A stretch of 64,000 nucleotides of DNA from Mycobacteroides sp. CBMA 271 (GCF_009729205.1 NZ_VTHB01000005.1:419919-483918); one strand, 5' to 3'; shown: positions 1-9,415, numbered from the stretch's first letter. Notes: generated by a model not told the origin, from the sequence alone. Program-made: numbers and translations.

Positions 1-1
1 A

Positions 2-136
2 CATCAACAATTGGCGACCAGCACACCGGACGGCAGGCACATTCACGTCGATGCCGGCCACACCATTCACCTTGAGCAGCCAGCCATCGTCGTTGCGACC
101 ATCCAAGAAATCGCACAAGAGGCGGCCCATAGATAG
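2..136 (+). CDS. alpha/beta hydrolase, C-terminal end (partial)
   Basis: The first 44 complete codons, in frame from base 2 to the TAG at 134-136, read as the last part of an alpha/beta-hydrolase. The segment DAGHTIHLEQP has the usual context of the catalytic His of this fold (GH followed by a hydrophobic, x, QP), and the helix after it ends the protein. The nucleophile and acid lie outside the window, so the substrate cannot be judged. The reading frame and the His motif are seen; the family assignment follows from them. Confidence 0.75.
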   Translation, partial: HQQLATSTPDGRHIHVDAGHTIHLEQPAIVVATIQEIAQEAAHR

Positions 137-294
137 CTCTCGATATCAAGAGTCCAACTTGCCAATAGCAAGCAACGACGACCCGCCACCGGCTACAGCG
201 TCGGTTTGAGAGCGTCTCGGTAGACCCCGGTGTTGTCACGCTGCCCCGATAGAATTGGTGGCAGGGTATTGACTTTCCGCCGAAGGGGAAGCCC

Positions 295-963
295 ATGGCA
301 ACAACCGTTAGTGACTTGGCTGCTGAACTCGGACTGAGCCCCGAGGACACCGTCACTGCGTTGTGCGCGATCGGTGAGTTCGTTCTCGGGCCTGATAGTC
401 GAAGGGGGATCCGGCGGCAGTGCAGCTGCGTGCCAGCCCGCCGTCGCCTCATCAGACACCCCATGCGGCAGGGGAGTTTTCGCTGACCGCGGGCACCGTG
501 GATGGCTTCATGCCGGGCCGTCCTTCAGTTCGTAGGAAGAAGTGGCCTGTTGCCTGGCGTCCTGGCGGTACTCCACTGAACAAGGTGGTGCAGCTCCTTG
601 CAGAGCCGTACGTCGAGAGCAACGGGGACCGAGTTCGCGATCACGGCGTGATTTTCCAAGATGAGCTTGACGCCGCGAAACGCCACTATCACCAGTGGAT
701 TGAGGCCAGTTTTTGAGATGCATTGCCTGTTGGATGAAGACACGATCGCCGAGTGGATCCGCACGTTCCATCGCCGCAATCTGCTTCCTAGAGAAGTTAT
801 TTCATTGGTCTTAGCGGGTTTCACGCCCCAGGAATTAACCTTGCGCCTTTGGTACGGTCAGCTCAACCAGGGGCGTCTGCCATTGATGGATCAGCTGATG
901 CGCGGAACTATCACTGCCGAGCAGGCCCGCGCCCATCTGGACAGGTATCACAGCGCCGGTTAG
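295..963 (+). pseudogene. IF2 N-terminal-domain-like protein, broken by two homopolymer frameshifts
   Basis: Three consecutive reading segments join into one protein of about 223 residues if one G is added to the G5 run at 404-408 and one T removed from the T5 run at 712-716. The first segment (start 295, MATTVSDLAAELGL) resembles the short helical domain found at the N-terminus of translation factor IF2. The middle segment (about 402-715) is basic and Trp/Pro-containing. The last (about 717-963) is helical and rich in Arg and Leu. As written, the products are 63, 98 and about 81 residues. Both breaks fall in homopolymers, so this may be a sequencing artefact or a true pseudogene. Function is unknown; small IF2-N-like proteins are seen in mycobacteria. 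Confidence 0.5.
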
Positions 964-1021
964 GCCGTCGAGGTGATCGACGCCTGCAATGCTCGGATGC
1001 CGCTGAAGAGGTTGCGGCAAC

Positions 1022-1780
1022 CTAGTATTTGCCGTTGTCGTTTTTCCATTCGCTTCGCGCGGGGATCGTCTCGACGACGTCCCAGTGCTCGGCGATCTTG
1101 CCGTTCTCAATCCTGAACAGGTCATAGAACGACGTGTGCTCGCCGTTGAAGTGGCCTTCGCTGACGACGAGGACGAAATCGCCCTCACCCAGCACACGAT
1201 GAATGCGCTCGTATTTGGCCACGATGCCGGCGTCGGCCCAGGCTTTGAACGCTGCGGCCAGATTGGACACACCGTCGGCAATCAGGGGGTGATGCTGGAT
1301 GTACCGGTCGCCGTCGCAGTAATCAGCGAGGGCGTCGATCTGGCCGGCTACGAGAATTTCTTGGACGAAGCGCTCAGCCAACTCCTTGTTGGCGTCGGTC
1401 TTATCGAGGTCTCGGGCCTCGGTCGGACCGTCGATCATGCTGCGGCCACTCGGGTTTCGTTCGGCCGTCGCCTGCAGGTTGTCCCAATGCTCGACGATCT
1501 GTCCGTTCTCGAATCGGAAGATGTCGAAACCAATTTGTGGCCCGAAGAGGTTGTAGTCGGAGTGGGCGAAGACGTAGTCGCCGTCCTGGAACACCCGGAT
1601 GGTGTTGACTGACGCACCCTGGGGCACGGCGTCGAGCAGCGCGTGAAAGCCGGCGAGGCCATCAGCGGCTGCCAAGTTGTGCTGAATGTACTTGTCGGTG
1701 CTGATGACGTCGGCTGGTTCGGGCGCGCCGGTTGCGATGGCGTTGAGCAGCTCGACGACCTGTTGCTTCTGGGAGGACAT
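1022..1780 (-). CDS. tandem SnoaL-like / NTF2-like protein
   Basis: The 252-residue protein consists of two related NTF2-like (SnoaL-type) halves. Each half carries the same landmarks: YIQHN near residue 37 and YIQHHP in the second half, then a GDYVF or GDFVL strand, and then FENGQIVEHWD or IENGKIAEHWD. The double arrangement is typical of predicted SnoaL-like aldol-condensation enzymes, but the reaction is unknown. The start at 1780 is chosen because AAAGGA precedes that ATG by about 6 bases; an ATG five codons upstream lacks a ribosome site. It lies downstream of the NmrA-like reductase on the same strand with a gap of about 110 bases, so co-transcription is possible. Confidence 0.8.
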   Translation of the reverse strand: MSSQKQQVVELLNAIATGAPEPADVISTDKYIQHNLAAADGLAGFHALLDAVPQGASVNTIRVFQDGDYVFAHSDYNLFGPQIGFDIFRFENGQIVEHWDNLQATAERNPSGRSMIDGPTEARDLDKTDANKELAERFVQEILVAGQIDALADYCDGDRYIQHHPLIADGVSNLAAAFKAWADAGIVAKYERIHRVLGEGDFVLVVSEGHFNGEHTSFYDLFRIENGKIAEHWDVVETIPARSEWKNDNGKY

Positions 1781-1889
1781 GACGGTTCCTTTCATTGAGG
1801 GTGGAACAACCCGGCGCTGTGGTTGCGCAGGAGTTGATTGAGGTGAGCGATACGGAAGGCCTACTGGGCTTGCGACAGAACGATTTTCG

Positions 1890-2735
1890 TCAGTGACGGG
1901 TCTGCAGATACTGGCGCAGGCTCTCGGGCCCGTTTCCCGTGACTGTGCGGACGTCGTTGGTCACGCGCTCGAAATCCCCGGCGGCGATGGCCGTGTAGGT
2001 CGACACCCAGGCGTCGTACTGCCATTGCGGGGCTTCCCACCGGCGGCGTGAGGCATAGGCCTCCTCGACGCTCTCGTCGTGATAGGTCACCGAGCGACCC
2101 GAAACCTCGGAGATTGTCTGGGTTACCTCTGACAATGTCGGCGCTTGCGGACCGGTCAGGGTGTAGGTCACGTTGGCGTGCGCGGCCGGATTCTTTAGGA
2201 CGGCTGCGGCCACACGTGCCACATCAGCGCGGGTGACGGCAGCGAGCCGCCCGTGGCTGGCGGGAGCGCGTAGGACGTCGTCCTCGCCCACAAACTCTGG
2301 GAGCACATCGATGTAAAAGTTGTTCCGCAGGAACGTATGCGAGATGCCGCTGCCGAGGATGTGCTGCTCGGTGGCCCAGTGATCGCGAGCCAGGGTGAAG
2401 ATGGCGTCGCGCGTTGCGCCGGCGAACGAGGTGTAGACGATGTGACCGACGCCCGCCGAGACGGCCGCGTCGATGAATGCTCGATGCTGGTCGAGACGAT
2501 CAGCGCTTTCGGAGCCAGACACCATGAACAGGACATCAACTCCGGCCAGGCTGGCGCGCGTGGCGTCGTCGTTGGCATAAGAGCTCTGGATGGCCACTGC
2601 GCCGCCAAGCGTGGGGGCGTTGTGTGGGTTGCGGGACAGCAGGCGCAGCGCGATGCCCTCGCGTGCAAGCTGGCCAGCGACGAGCCCACCGACATGGCCG
2701 GTCGAACCGGTGATCGCCAAGGATGGATTGTTCAT
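1890..2735 (-). CDS. NmrA-like NAD(P)-binding oxidoreductase (SDR superfamily)
   Basis: The 281-residue protein opens with a Rossmann dinucleotide motif (ITGSTGHVGG, residues 7-16), followed by a basic patch after beta-2 (LLSRNPH) typical of NADP use. Length and the order of strands resemble atypical SDRs of the NmrA/QorB type, which bind NADP as reductases or redox sensors. The start at 2735 has GAGGA just upstream; the longer possible N-terminus would run into the divergent promoter. The divergent AraC gene 81 bases away is a likely regulator. Substrate is unknown. Confidence 0.82.
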   Translation of the reverse strand: MNNPSLAITGSTGHVGGLVAGQLAREGIALRLLSRNPHNAPTLGGAVAIQSSYANDDATRASLAGVDVLFMVSGSESADRLDQHRAFIDAAVSAGVGHIVYTSFAGATRDAIFTLARDHWATEQHILGSGISHTFLRNNFYIDVLPEFVGEDDVLRAPASHGRLAAVTRADVARVAAAVLKNPAAHANVTYTLTGPQAPTLSEVTQTISEVSGRSVTYHDESVEEAYASRRRWEAPQWQYDAWVSTYTAIAAGDFERVTNDVRTVTGNGPESLRQYLQTRH

Positions 2736-2782
2736 GGTGTCCTCAATCTTCGCTAGGTGACGCACTCTATTGTTGGACTCGC

Positions 2783-2796
2783 TGACACAGATGTCA
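2783..2796. promoter_or_regulatory. inverted repeat in the divergent NmrA-like/AraC intergenic region
   Basis: TGACA and TGTCA arms flank a 4-base spacer in the 81-base gap between divergent genes. The position suits an operator serving both promoters. AraC proteins more often use direct repeats, so the link to the neighbouring regulator is only inferred. Confidence 0.35.
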
Positions 2797-2816
2797 TGGT
2801 GATTTGAGGTCATATA

Positions 2817-3743
2817 GTGAACAAAACTGGACAAGCCAGGATTTGGAATGTCGGGTACTCGACGACACGGCCGGCGATCGAAGTGCTGTCACTGGCCAAA
2901 TTGCGTGCACGTGCCCAGCCGCAGAGAGAGCAGTTCTTGCGGCCTCAGCGAGTCGACTTCGATCTGCTACTGGTGTGCCACACGGGAACGCTGCACCACG
3001 CCGTGGATTTCGTCGAGTACGCGATGAGCCCCGGAGATGTGCTCTGGGTGCGCGCAGGGCAGGTCCAGGAATGGCAGTGGTTCGATGTCGATGCCGCACA
3101 TACACCGACAGCCACAAATCCCGAACCCGTCGCCGCGACGGTCGTTTTGTTTCAGCCCACCCGGCTCGACGAGCGGGCACGCTCGCTCAGGGGATCGTTT
3201 CAACGGCGGGCTCTATGGGCCCAGGCCACCGCGGATGCATCTGCGGGTCGGCGACGTCTCGATGACCTCATCGAGACCGCGGCCCGTCCAATACCACCGG
3301 AAATGCACGAAGAACTCGTGGCGCGCGTACTGGGCGTCCTGATCGTCGAACTCGCTCTGGCCGATCCGGCGGCGGCCGACGACGCTGTGCCACGTCCAGC
3401 AGAGGGTCTTTTCGAGGCGCTGAGCGCAGCGATCGACGCCAACTTCGCCGCAACAAGAAACACCGGCGACTACGCCCGGCAGCTGGGCTACTCGGCGCGC
3501 ACGATCAATCGCAGCGCTCTGCGCAATACCGGACTTACCGTCAAACAACTCGTCGACGAACGGACGTTGCTCGAAGCCAAACGACTCCTTGCCCACGACA
3601 CCACACCAGTGCAGGCCGTCGGCCGCTCCGTGGGCTTCGCCGAACCCACCACATTCACCCGCTTCTTTCGGCGGCGCACAGGTGTCACACCGCTGGAATT
3701 CCGGACCGCACGGACGGCTCCCGGCGGTGTCGCCGCTCGATGA
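2817..3743 (+). CDS. AraC-family transcriptional regulator
   Basis: A 308-residue regulator with a cupin-like N-terminal part (about residues 25-110, with the SPGDVLWVRAGQ turn) and a C-terminal double helix-turn-helix (about 205-300). The second HTH contains VQAVGRSVGFAEPTTFTRFF and a following GVTPLEFR, the classic AraC signature. The GTG start at 2817 faces the NmrA-like oxidoreductase divergently, the usual layout for an AraC activator and its target. Inducer is unknown. Confidence 0.88.
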   Translation: MNKTGQARIWNVGYSTTRPAIEVLSLAKLRARAQPQREQFLRPQRVDFDLLLVCHTGTLHHAVDFVEYAMSPGDVLWVRAGQVQEWQWFDVDAAHTPTATNPEPVAATVVLFQPTRLDERARSLRGSFQRRALWAQATADASAGRRRLDDLIETAARPIPPEMHEELVARVLGVLIVELALADPAAADDAVPRPAEGLFEALSAAIDANFAATRNTGDYARQLGYSARTINRSALRNTGLTVKQLVDERTLLEAKRLLAHDTTPVQAVGRSVGFAEPTTFTRFFRRRTGVTPLEFRTARTAPGGVAAR

Positions 3744-3933
3744 TCAGAGGCGGGTCGAGCAGTCCGGCAGCGCCAACGTTGTTCATTCTCAATGGATCTC
3801 GGGCAATCGCCTGACCTGTTTTGTTCGCTTGCTGCTGGCCGTACCTGCAGCGTATTGAGACCAGGTTTGCGCTGCTTTTTGTGCGTGTAGGTGAGCGACT
3901 TGGTAGCTGTAGCCGAGGAGCTCGGCCACGATC

Positions 3934-4932
3934 ATGGCGCGGGGTTGGCGCGGTGACGTCACCTACGCAGAGGGGTTCGCCGGACCGGGTATCTATACCG
4001 ATGGCGCGCATGGGTCGCCAGTTATCGCTCTACGCGCCATCCTCGATGACCCCAAGTTGCGAACCACGAGCCGCAAGATGCGACTGTTGTTCGTCGACCA
4101 TGACCCCAGGTGCACCACGCTGCTAAATGAGCGACTCGCTGTGGCCGCGGCCCCTGTCGCGCTACAGAACCTCCCAAAATACGGGATCACTGTCGATATC
4201 GAGACCGGCGAATGCGTTCCCACTCTGGAGCAGTTGCTCACCGCCCATTCGGCGTGGGGGCGGCCCATGCTGGTGGTGCTAGACACATGGGGCAGCGCGG
4301 TGCCATTGGACTTGGTCCGCCGTGTCGCAGAAAACGGCAACAGCGAAGTCATCATTACCATATTGCCCCAGTACTTTTCGCGTTTCGCCGAGGTCACCGA
4401 TCTCACGCAGGGCGATGAGGTATTCGGGGGAACGGGGTGGAGGCAGATAGCCGAACAACCATCCGAGATGAAGGCGCGGTGGCTACTACAGCACTATCGC
4501 GACACGATTCGAGGCGCTGGCTTCAAGTACATCCTCGACTTCGAACTCATCGATCTTCGAGGCAAATCTTTGTATCTGGTTTTCGGTACCACCCACGTCC
4601 GCGGACTTGAGAAGATGAAAGAGGCTATGTGGGACGTGGATTCGGTGTCCGGGGCCGGCTACCGCGATCCACGTGACCCTGATCAGCAGACATTGGAAAT
4701 TGAGTTCGAACCGAACACGGAGCCGCTCAAACGTCTGATAACAGCGCGCATACGAGCAGCGGGAACCCAATGGACCACCGTACGCGACCTTCGCCATTTC
4801 GCTCTGTACCGCACCGTGTTTAAGGCGAGCCAGGTCAAGCCCCTGCTCGAAACGATGGCTGCCAATGGGGAACTCAAGTCCGATCGGCACGATGGAACTG
4901 TGGGCTATCAAAGTTCAGTTAGGTTGCCGTAG
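3934..4932 (+). CDS. tcmP: three-Cys-motif partner protein (TcmP-like), possibly N-terminally truncated
   Basis: The 332-residue product has the TcmP signature near its start, YAEGFAGPGIY followed by GSPVIAL, and a Rossmann-like core (LLFVDHDP, LVVLDTWGS). A C-terminal winged-helix-like part ends in KASQVKPLLETMAANGELK. TcmP proteins are predicted methyltransferase-like partners of a three-Cys-motif protein, which is not seen here. Relatives usually have some 30-50 residues before the GFAGPG motif; only about 12 remain. A GTG at 3891 with a coherent short peptide in another frame hints at a lost base or deletion. Its neighbour downstream is a convergent nuclease/helicase operon, a defence-like setting. 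Confidence 0.7.
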   Translation: MARGWRGDVTYAEGFAGPGIYTDGAHGSPVIALRAILDDPKLRTTSRKMRLLFVDHDPRCTTLLNERLAVAAAPVALQNLPKYGITVDIETGECVPTLEQLLTAHSAWGRPMLVVLDTWGSAVPLDLVRRVAENGNSEVIITILPQYFSRFAEVTDLTQGDEVFGGTGWRQIAEQPSEMKARWLLQHYRDTIRGAGFKYILDFELIDLRGKSLYLVFGTTHVRGLEKMKEAMWDVDSVSGAGYRDPRDPDQQTLEIEFEPNTEPLKRLITARIRAAGTQWTTVRDLRHFALYRTVFKASQVKPLLETMAANGELKSDRHDGTVGYQSSVRLP

Positions 4933-5110
4933 AGCATCTTCGGTGCGTCAGGGGTCATCACCGCAGGGATTCATCTTTCGAGCGATGGCCAGGCGTACTT
5001 CACTGTCGCTCACGCTGAATGCGGACCTGTAAAGGCACAGCTATCGGTAGTGTCGGATGGCTGTCAGACTCTTTGCGGTAGTGAGAAGTTCACGTGCAGG
5101 ATGCACTGTT

Positions 5111-6781
5111 CTACACGGCCGGTAGGCGACCGTGCGGTGCCCAGTGCGCCAAACTCAGGAGTGGCGTGACCGCTGGCGGAAGCCCGTTGCCGATGAGCAA
5201 CACAACAATACGTTTGCGGGCTCGCGTAAACACGACATAGAGCAATCGGCTGGTGTTGGGGAACGGTTCGCGTTCTTTGCCCATGAAATCATCTTCACGC
5301 AAAATGATTACCGTAGCGTCCGCTTCTCGGCCCTTGGTTTGATAGAGGTTCATGAGTTGGATCCGCTCCGGATCCTCGTAGTCAGCTCGTGACAGTGTCA
5401 GCTCGGCAGCGCTCGTTTCCCGTGCCGCAGCGGCGATGTTTCGGACGATGAGTCGCAGGCCAGCGCCCGTCCCAAGCTGGCGGGCCGCACGGGCACGCAT
5501 CGGACGTAACAGCAATGAGGCACGCTCCCATGCGGAGATCTTCGCCGGAAGACCGATCAATCGATGGGCGTCCGATGTGATCGCCATGAGTTCGGAGATT
5601 CCCTCTGTCAGTTCCAGGAGTTCCCTAAGACTGGTGAGCTTTCGCCACAACATGGCCGACCCCCCGCCATAGACGAGATGATCGACGAGCGGCGGCCGTT
5701 GTTTACCGCGTTGAGCGCTAATTACAAAGATTCCTAGCGCCTCCAACACCTTCTCCCATTTGATGTCCTCGACGGCGTACTTCAGCATCGCCACTTGAGC
5801 GTCGAGTGCGCATGAGAGGGCATCGCTCAAGCCTGCCACGTCGACGGGGATTCCTCGTTTCTCGAGTCCGTCAGCGAGCTTGGCGAGCGTATCGACGTGA
5901 TGGGTGAAGACCGCAACGTTGTGCCCCTCTGCGCGCAGGTCCTGGATGGCGTCATCAACTACTTCAATTTCGTTGTTAGCACTGATTCCTCGCCAAATCT
6001 TCAGGCGCCCAAGGTCGATTGCCTCGATCACGGGCTTGGAATTGAACCGCCGATTCAGTATTTCTTGGGCCAGCAAGGGGATAACGTCAGTAGGATCGCG
6101 ATGTGACCGTGTTGGGAGCGCGATAACGTTCGCGGATCCGGCAGCGGTACAAGCCTCGAGTATTCGCTCAACGCGAACGCCGGTGCGCATCGGAAGGTCA
6201 GCGTAGATGCATTGGTTCGGGTCGCCGAGCAGAATACGGCGAGCGCCGACGGCGATCAGAGCCAGGAGTGCTTCTTCATCAGAGTCGGTGTCTTGAAACT
6301 CGTCGACAATTATTAGACTCCAACGGTTTTGGATGACTTCTTTCGCCGCGGGGCAGTACTCCAGTATCTCGCGCGCCATTGGATGCAGGTCGTCGTACCC
6401 GATCTCATGGGGGGCTAGATCTCTGATCGCCGCGCAGTGTTTGTTAACTAAGACAACGCCAGGTTGGTCTAGGAGTGAGCCAAACCTTCGAACAATCGAA
6501 TATGACAGTGCATGGAAGGTCAAGACGTCGACTCTCTCGGCGTGCTCACCGAGGATGCCCCCGCTGTGTTCGATTAGTCGTGCTACTGCCGCCCGGGAGA
6601 ACGAAAGAAAGAGCGCCCGATCGCGTCTGGGGGTTGTTGCCCGTTCCAGGTGTGCTCGGGCGGCGGCCAATGCGCACGTAGATTTGCCTGTTCCGGCCCC
6701 GCCAAGGACCACCGTCATTTGCGCCTCTGTGGAGATCACCTGTTGTTGTTCGGGTCCATTGGCGACGAATGGCTCGGTCAC
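5111..6781 (-). CDS. gajB: UvrD/Rep-like superfamily 1 helicase, Gabija GajB type
   Basis: The 556-residue SF1 helicase shows motif I GGAGTGKST (about residues 24-32), motif II VDEFQD, motif III GDPNQCIYAD, and late motifs YQTKGREAD and YVVFTRARKR. GajB proteins are UvrD-like helicases of about 500 residues that partner an OLD-type nuclease. The GTG start at 6781 is chosen because it overlaps the TGA of the upstream nuclease (GTGA, 6778-6781), a strong sign of translational coupling; the longer reading frame would run 111 bases into that gene. No separate promoter is evident. Confident as a helicase; the Gabija assignment rests on the pairing and sizes. Confidence 0.85.
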   Translation of the reverse strand: MTEPFVANGPEQQQVISTEAQMTVVLGGAGTGKSTCALAAARAHLERATTPRRDRALFLSFSRAAVARLIEHSGGILGEHAERVDVLTFHALSYSIVRRFGSLLDQPGVVLVNKHCAAIRDLAPHEIGYDDLHPMAREILEYCPAAKEVIQNRWSLIIVDEFQDTDSDEEALLALIAVGARRILLGDPNQCIYADLPMRTGVRVERILEACTAAGSANVIALPTRSHRDPTDVIPLLAQEILNRRFNSKPVIEAIDLGRLKIWRGISANNEIEVVDDAIQDLRAEGHNVAVFTHHVDTLAKLADGLEKRGIPVDVAGLSDALSCALDAQVAMLKYAVEDIKWEKVLEALGIFVISAQRGKQRPPLVDHLVYGGGSAMLWRKLTSLRELLELTEGISELMAITSDAHRLIGLPAKISAWERASLLLRPMRARAARQLGTGAGLRLIVRNIAAAARETSAAELTLSRADYEDPERIQLMNLYQTKGREADATVIILREDDFMGKEREPFPNTSRLLYVVFTRARKRIVVLLIGNGLPPAVTPLLSLAHWAPHGRLPAV

Positions 6782-8511
6782 GGCGCGTGCTCTATGTCGG
6801 GCAGATCGAGGCGTTGTTGCGTCGCAGGCTGGCACAGAATCTCGATGAGTTGTCTTGCTATTGGAGGTATTTCGGACACGAGATGAGCCCATGCGACATG
6901 CACGGCGCTGTTCTTGAGTGTCTTTGACTTGATCAGGTACTTGGTGAGGTCATCGACTGATTCGGGTATTGCGTCGATTTCTCCGGCGTCGACGAGTGCG
7001 GTAGTAGCATCTTCTAGTACCTCGAAGGGCAATCCCCGAATAAGTGCTGCTTCAACGGCGGTCTTCGGAGGCAGTATGACGACTTGCTCCACGTTGGCCG
7101 GGAGTTTGTCGATGTTCTCTTCAAGCCCAGCTTTGTCGTTGTCTATGACCACACGGACGCGGAACCCAAGGGTCAGCGCGAGTTGAGCGAATCCCGGGAG
7201 CCGAGTTATGCCGCCGTCGCTACCGGGCGGAGACACCAATCGTGTAGATCGGGCCTCAAGGTTGCCATGACTATTGTTTCCTTCCTTGGCCATACGGTGA
7301 GCAACAGCGCCGAACCCTTCCACATCGGTGGGGCCTTCCATCAGCACGATTGTCCGGTAGGTGATCGCGGCCATGAATTGATCAAGAATGAGCCGCCGAC
7401 GCAAGCGTTCTTTCTTGTCGGGTGTGTGGTCGAGGCGATGAGTCCTGCGGCGCCCGTCGCGTCGTGTGAGGCGTATGAGCTCTTCGGGAGCGAAGGCCCG
7501 TACGACGTCTGGGCGGCGCGTTGTAATGATGACTTGGTCGGCGGTTGTTTGAAGTCGATGAGCCAAGTATTGGGCTGCTGCCGTATCGAGGCGATCTCCG
7601 AAATCGTCTGCCACCACAACGCAACTTCCGCCTTGTGCGGCGGTGGTCGCGACCGCTTCGGCGGTCGTCACTATGCTCTGCACAGTCGATCCATGAGATC
7701 GAACGGGAAGCGCCCCAGCCGAATCCAATGTCAGGACAGGTTCGAGTGTGCGAAGAAGTCCAGCGAGTGTCCCGTCTTCAGGCACAAGCTCGACAGAGTT
7801 TTCATTGATGACCCCAAGTAGATCCCGGACCCCGCAGGCCAACACGCTTTCGATACCGCCGGCGATTGCCGATGATCGCGAAAACATTTGGGTAGCTGCC
7901 CGAACGTCCGAATCCAGAACAGTGAGCGCTTCAGCGAGGCCCAATGGATCGGAGTCTGACACCAACCTACGTAGCGTTCCGTCAGAGCGGATCTGCAGTG
8001 GTGTACCGGCTTTCAGAAACAAGACTGGTATCGCGTCCCGAAGGTCGCGGCGTACTCGTGCGAAATCACCGATATCTGGTGCACTGAAGAGTGGGAAATC
8101 AACCCAGTGCATTCCGGTATCGGTTTCGAGGTCGTAACTCGCTCGGTAACACAGCGCAACCCCTCGGACGGCCGTCTGCATGTCGCCGGAGGATGCTGTC
8201 TCACCAGTGTCAGGGTTGAAGGTGGTCAGGTGTTCCCATAGCAGGTCTTCCAGCTCGACTCCAAGGTCGAGCAATGTGACTTCCACTTCCGTAAGTGTGA
8301 GCTCATCGGCCAGGTCATCCCCATTTCGATGAATGTCGAGCGGGTCGACAGGGCCGTGTGTGCTTCGCGGATCAAGAACTCGACGCAGGGCCTCAACGAG
8401 ATCGCTCCGGCCTGCGCGTGGTTCACCTGAGATCACCGCGTGGCGGTGGAAGATCATTGTTTCTTCTTCGTAACCGCGGAAGTGTTGCAACCGAAGCTTG
8501 GCGATCCTCAT
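6778..8511 (-). CDS. gajA: OLD-family ATPase/TOPRIM nuclease, Gabija GajA type
   Basis: The 577-residue protein has an N-terminal ABC-like ATPase with the P-loop GEPRAGRS (residues 29-36) and a later VVVADDF Walker-B-like strand. The C-terminal TOPRIM domain has VLMEGPTDVEGF with the conserved Glu, and VVIDNDKAG with the DxD pair. This is the OLD layout, and the length matches GajA of Gabija antiphage systems. The P-loop Lys is replaced by Arg (GRS instead of GKS), so nucleotide handling may differ. It is the first gene of a two-gene operon with the helicase. The start follows GGTAGGAAACC. Other OLD/helicase pairs are possible. Confidence 0.85.
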   Translation of the reverse strand: MRIAKLRLQHFRGYEEETMIFHRHAVISGEPRAGRSDLVEALRRVLDPRSTHGPVDPLDIHRNGDDLADELTLTEVEVTLLDLGVELEDLLWEHLTTFNPDTGETASSGDMQTAVRGVALCYRASYDLETDTGMHWVDFPLFSAPDIGDFARVRRDLRDAIPVLFLKAGTPLQIRSDGTLRRLVSDSDPLGLAEALTVLDSDVRAATQMFSRSSAIAGGIESVLACGVRDLLGVINENSVELVPEDGTLAGLLRTLEPVLTLDSAGALPVRSHGSTVQSIVTTAEAVATTAAQGGSCVVVADDFGDRLDTAAAQYLAHRLQTTADQVIITTRRPDVVRAFAPEELIRLTRRDGRRRTHRLDHTPDKKERLRRRLILDQFMAAITYRTIVLMEGPTDVEGFGAVAHRMAKEGNNSHGNLEARSTRLVSPPGSDGGITRLPGFAQLALTLGFRVRVVIDNDKAGLEENIDKLPANVEQVVILPPKTAVEAALIRGLPFEVLEDATTALVDAGEIDAIPESVDDLTKYLIKSKTLKNSAVHVAWAHLVSEIPPIARQLIEILCQPATQQRLDLPDIEHAP

Positions 8512-8701
8512 GGTTTCCTACCTAGGGTTTCGTACGGACAACGCTTGTGGGACAGAGCTGTTTGATCGACTGGACCTCGAGAGTGCGTTGTTCAAGACAC
8601 TGTGTTGCGCTTTGGATTCGGGGTTGACGGATGGATGGGCACGACGTCGGATTCTTGGCATTGCAAGAGCTCCACGGCCATCGGCGTCAGGTTGCCGACG
8701 T

Positions 8702-9415
8702 TCACACGATGCGAGTCATGTTCTCCTGATGTTGAGACATAAGTTTCTCGAGAGCGATGGGATCCCCATCGCGGATCGCGGCGACGATGTCGGCGTGTAG
8801 TTGAAGGTGGCGTCCCCGTACGTCGGCCATCCCGGCGACAAAGCGCGCCTCGGTCATGGTCGCAGTCAGGGTGGTCGTGATTGTCTGATAGATGCCGACC
8901 AGGACTTCAATTCGCGAGGCTCGTGCTATGGCCAGGTGTAGTCGCATGGTGGCCGCCAGCGACGCCCTCGCATCGTGTTGAGCGGCGCTCATGTCGTCCA
9001 GAGCCCATTGCATGGCCTGGATGTCCTCGGGCTGTGCCCGCTGCAGGGCGACGGGGGCGAACAGATTGTCGAGGTAGCGGCGTGCCTCGAACAGATCCTC
9101 GGGATCGACGGTGAGATTTTGGTGCCATACGTCGATGCCGCCCAAGCGGACCTGCGGTGGGGGATTGAAGACGAAGACTCCACCGTTAGGGCCGGGTTTG
9201 ACTTCGATGAGGTCGCGCTCCCGCAGAATTCCGAGAGCTTCATTGATAACGGTGGCGCTCACGTTAAAACGTCTGATGAGGTCGGTCCGTAGTCCGACCC
9301 GGGCGCCGGCCGCCATGCGTTGCTCAAGAATTTCACCCTCGATACTGGACGCCACTTGCTGCGCCCGGGACTGTCGAGAAGCCTGCCCACCGCTGGTTTT
9401 CGGGATCTGTCCCAT
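8702..9415 (-). CDS. GntR-family regulator with FCD domain
   Basis: The 237-residue regulator has an N-terminal winged helix (about residues 20-85) with the GntR pattern FNVSATVINEALGILRERDLIEV. A helical FCD ligand-binding domain follows (about 105-230), with the Asp/His positions FEARRYLD, MRLHLAI and HLQLHADI likely to bind a metal. The start at 9415 has GAGAGGAG about 6 bases upstream. It is divergent from the amidohydrolase/LigB genes, so it probably represses or tunes that operon in response to an aromatic acid or ring-cleavage product. Confidence 0.88.
   Translation of the reverse strand: MGQIPKTSGGQASRQSRAQQVASSIEGEILEQRMAAGARVGLRTDLIRRFNVSATVINEALGILRERDLIEVKPGPNGGVFVFNPPPQVRLGGIDVWHQNLTVDPEDLFEARRYLDNLFAPVALQRAQPEDIQAMQWALDDMSAAQHDARASLAATMRLHLAIARASRIEVLVGIYQTITTTLTATMTEARFVAGMADVRGRHLQLHADIVAAIRDGDPIALEKLMSQHQENMTRIV

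Noticed and set aside
8533..8560. GGACAACGC upstream of the OLD-nuclease gene
   Set aside because: No second half-site of the GGATAG type at 20 bases; a chance match.
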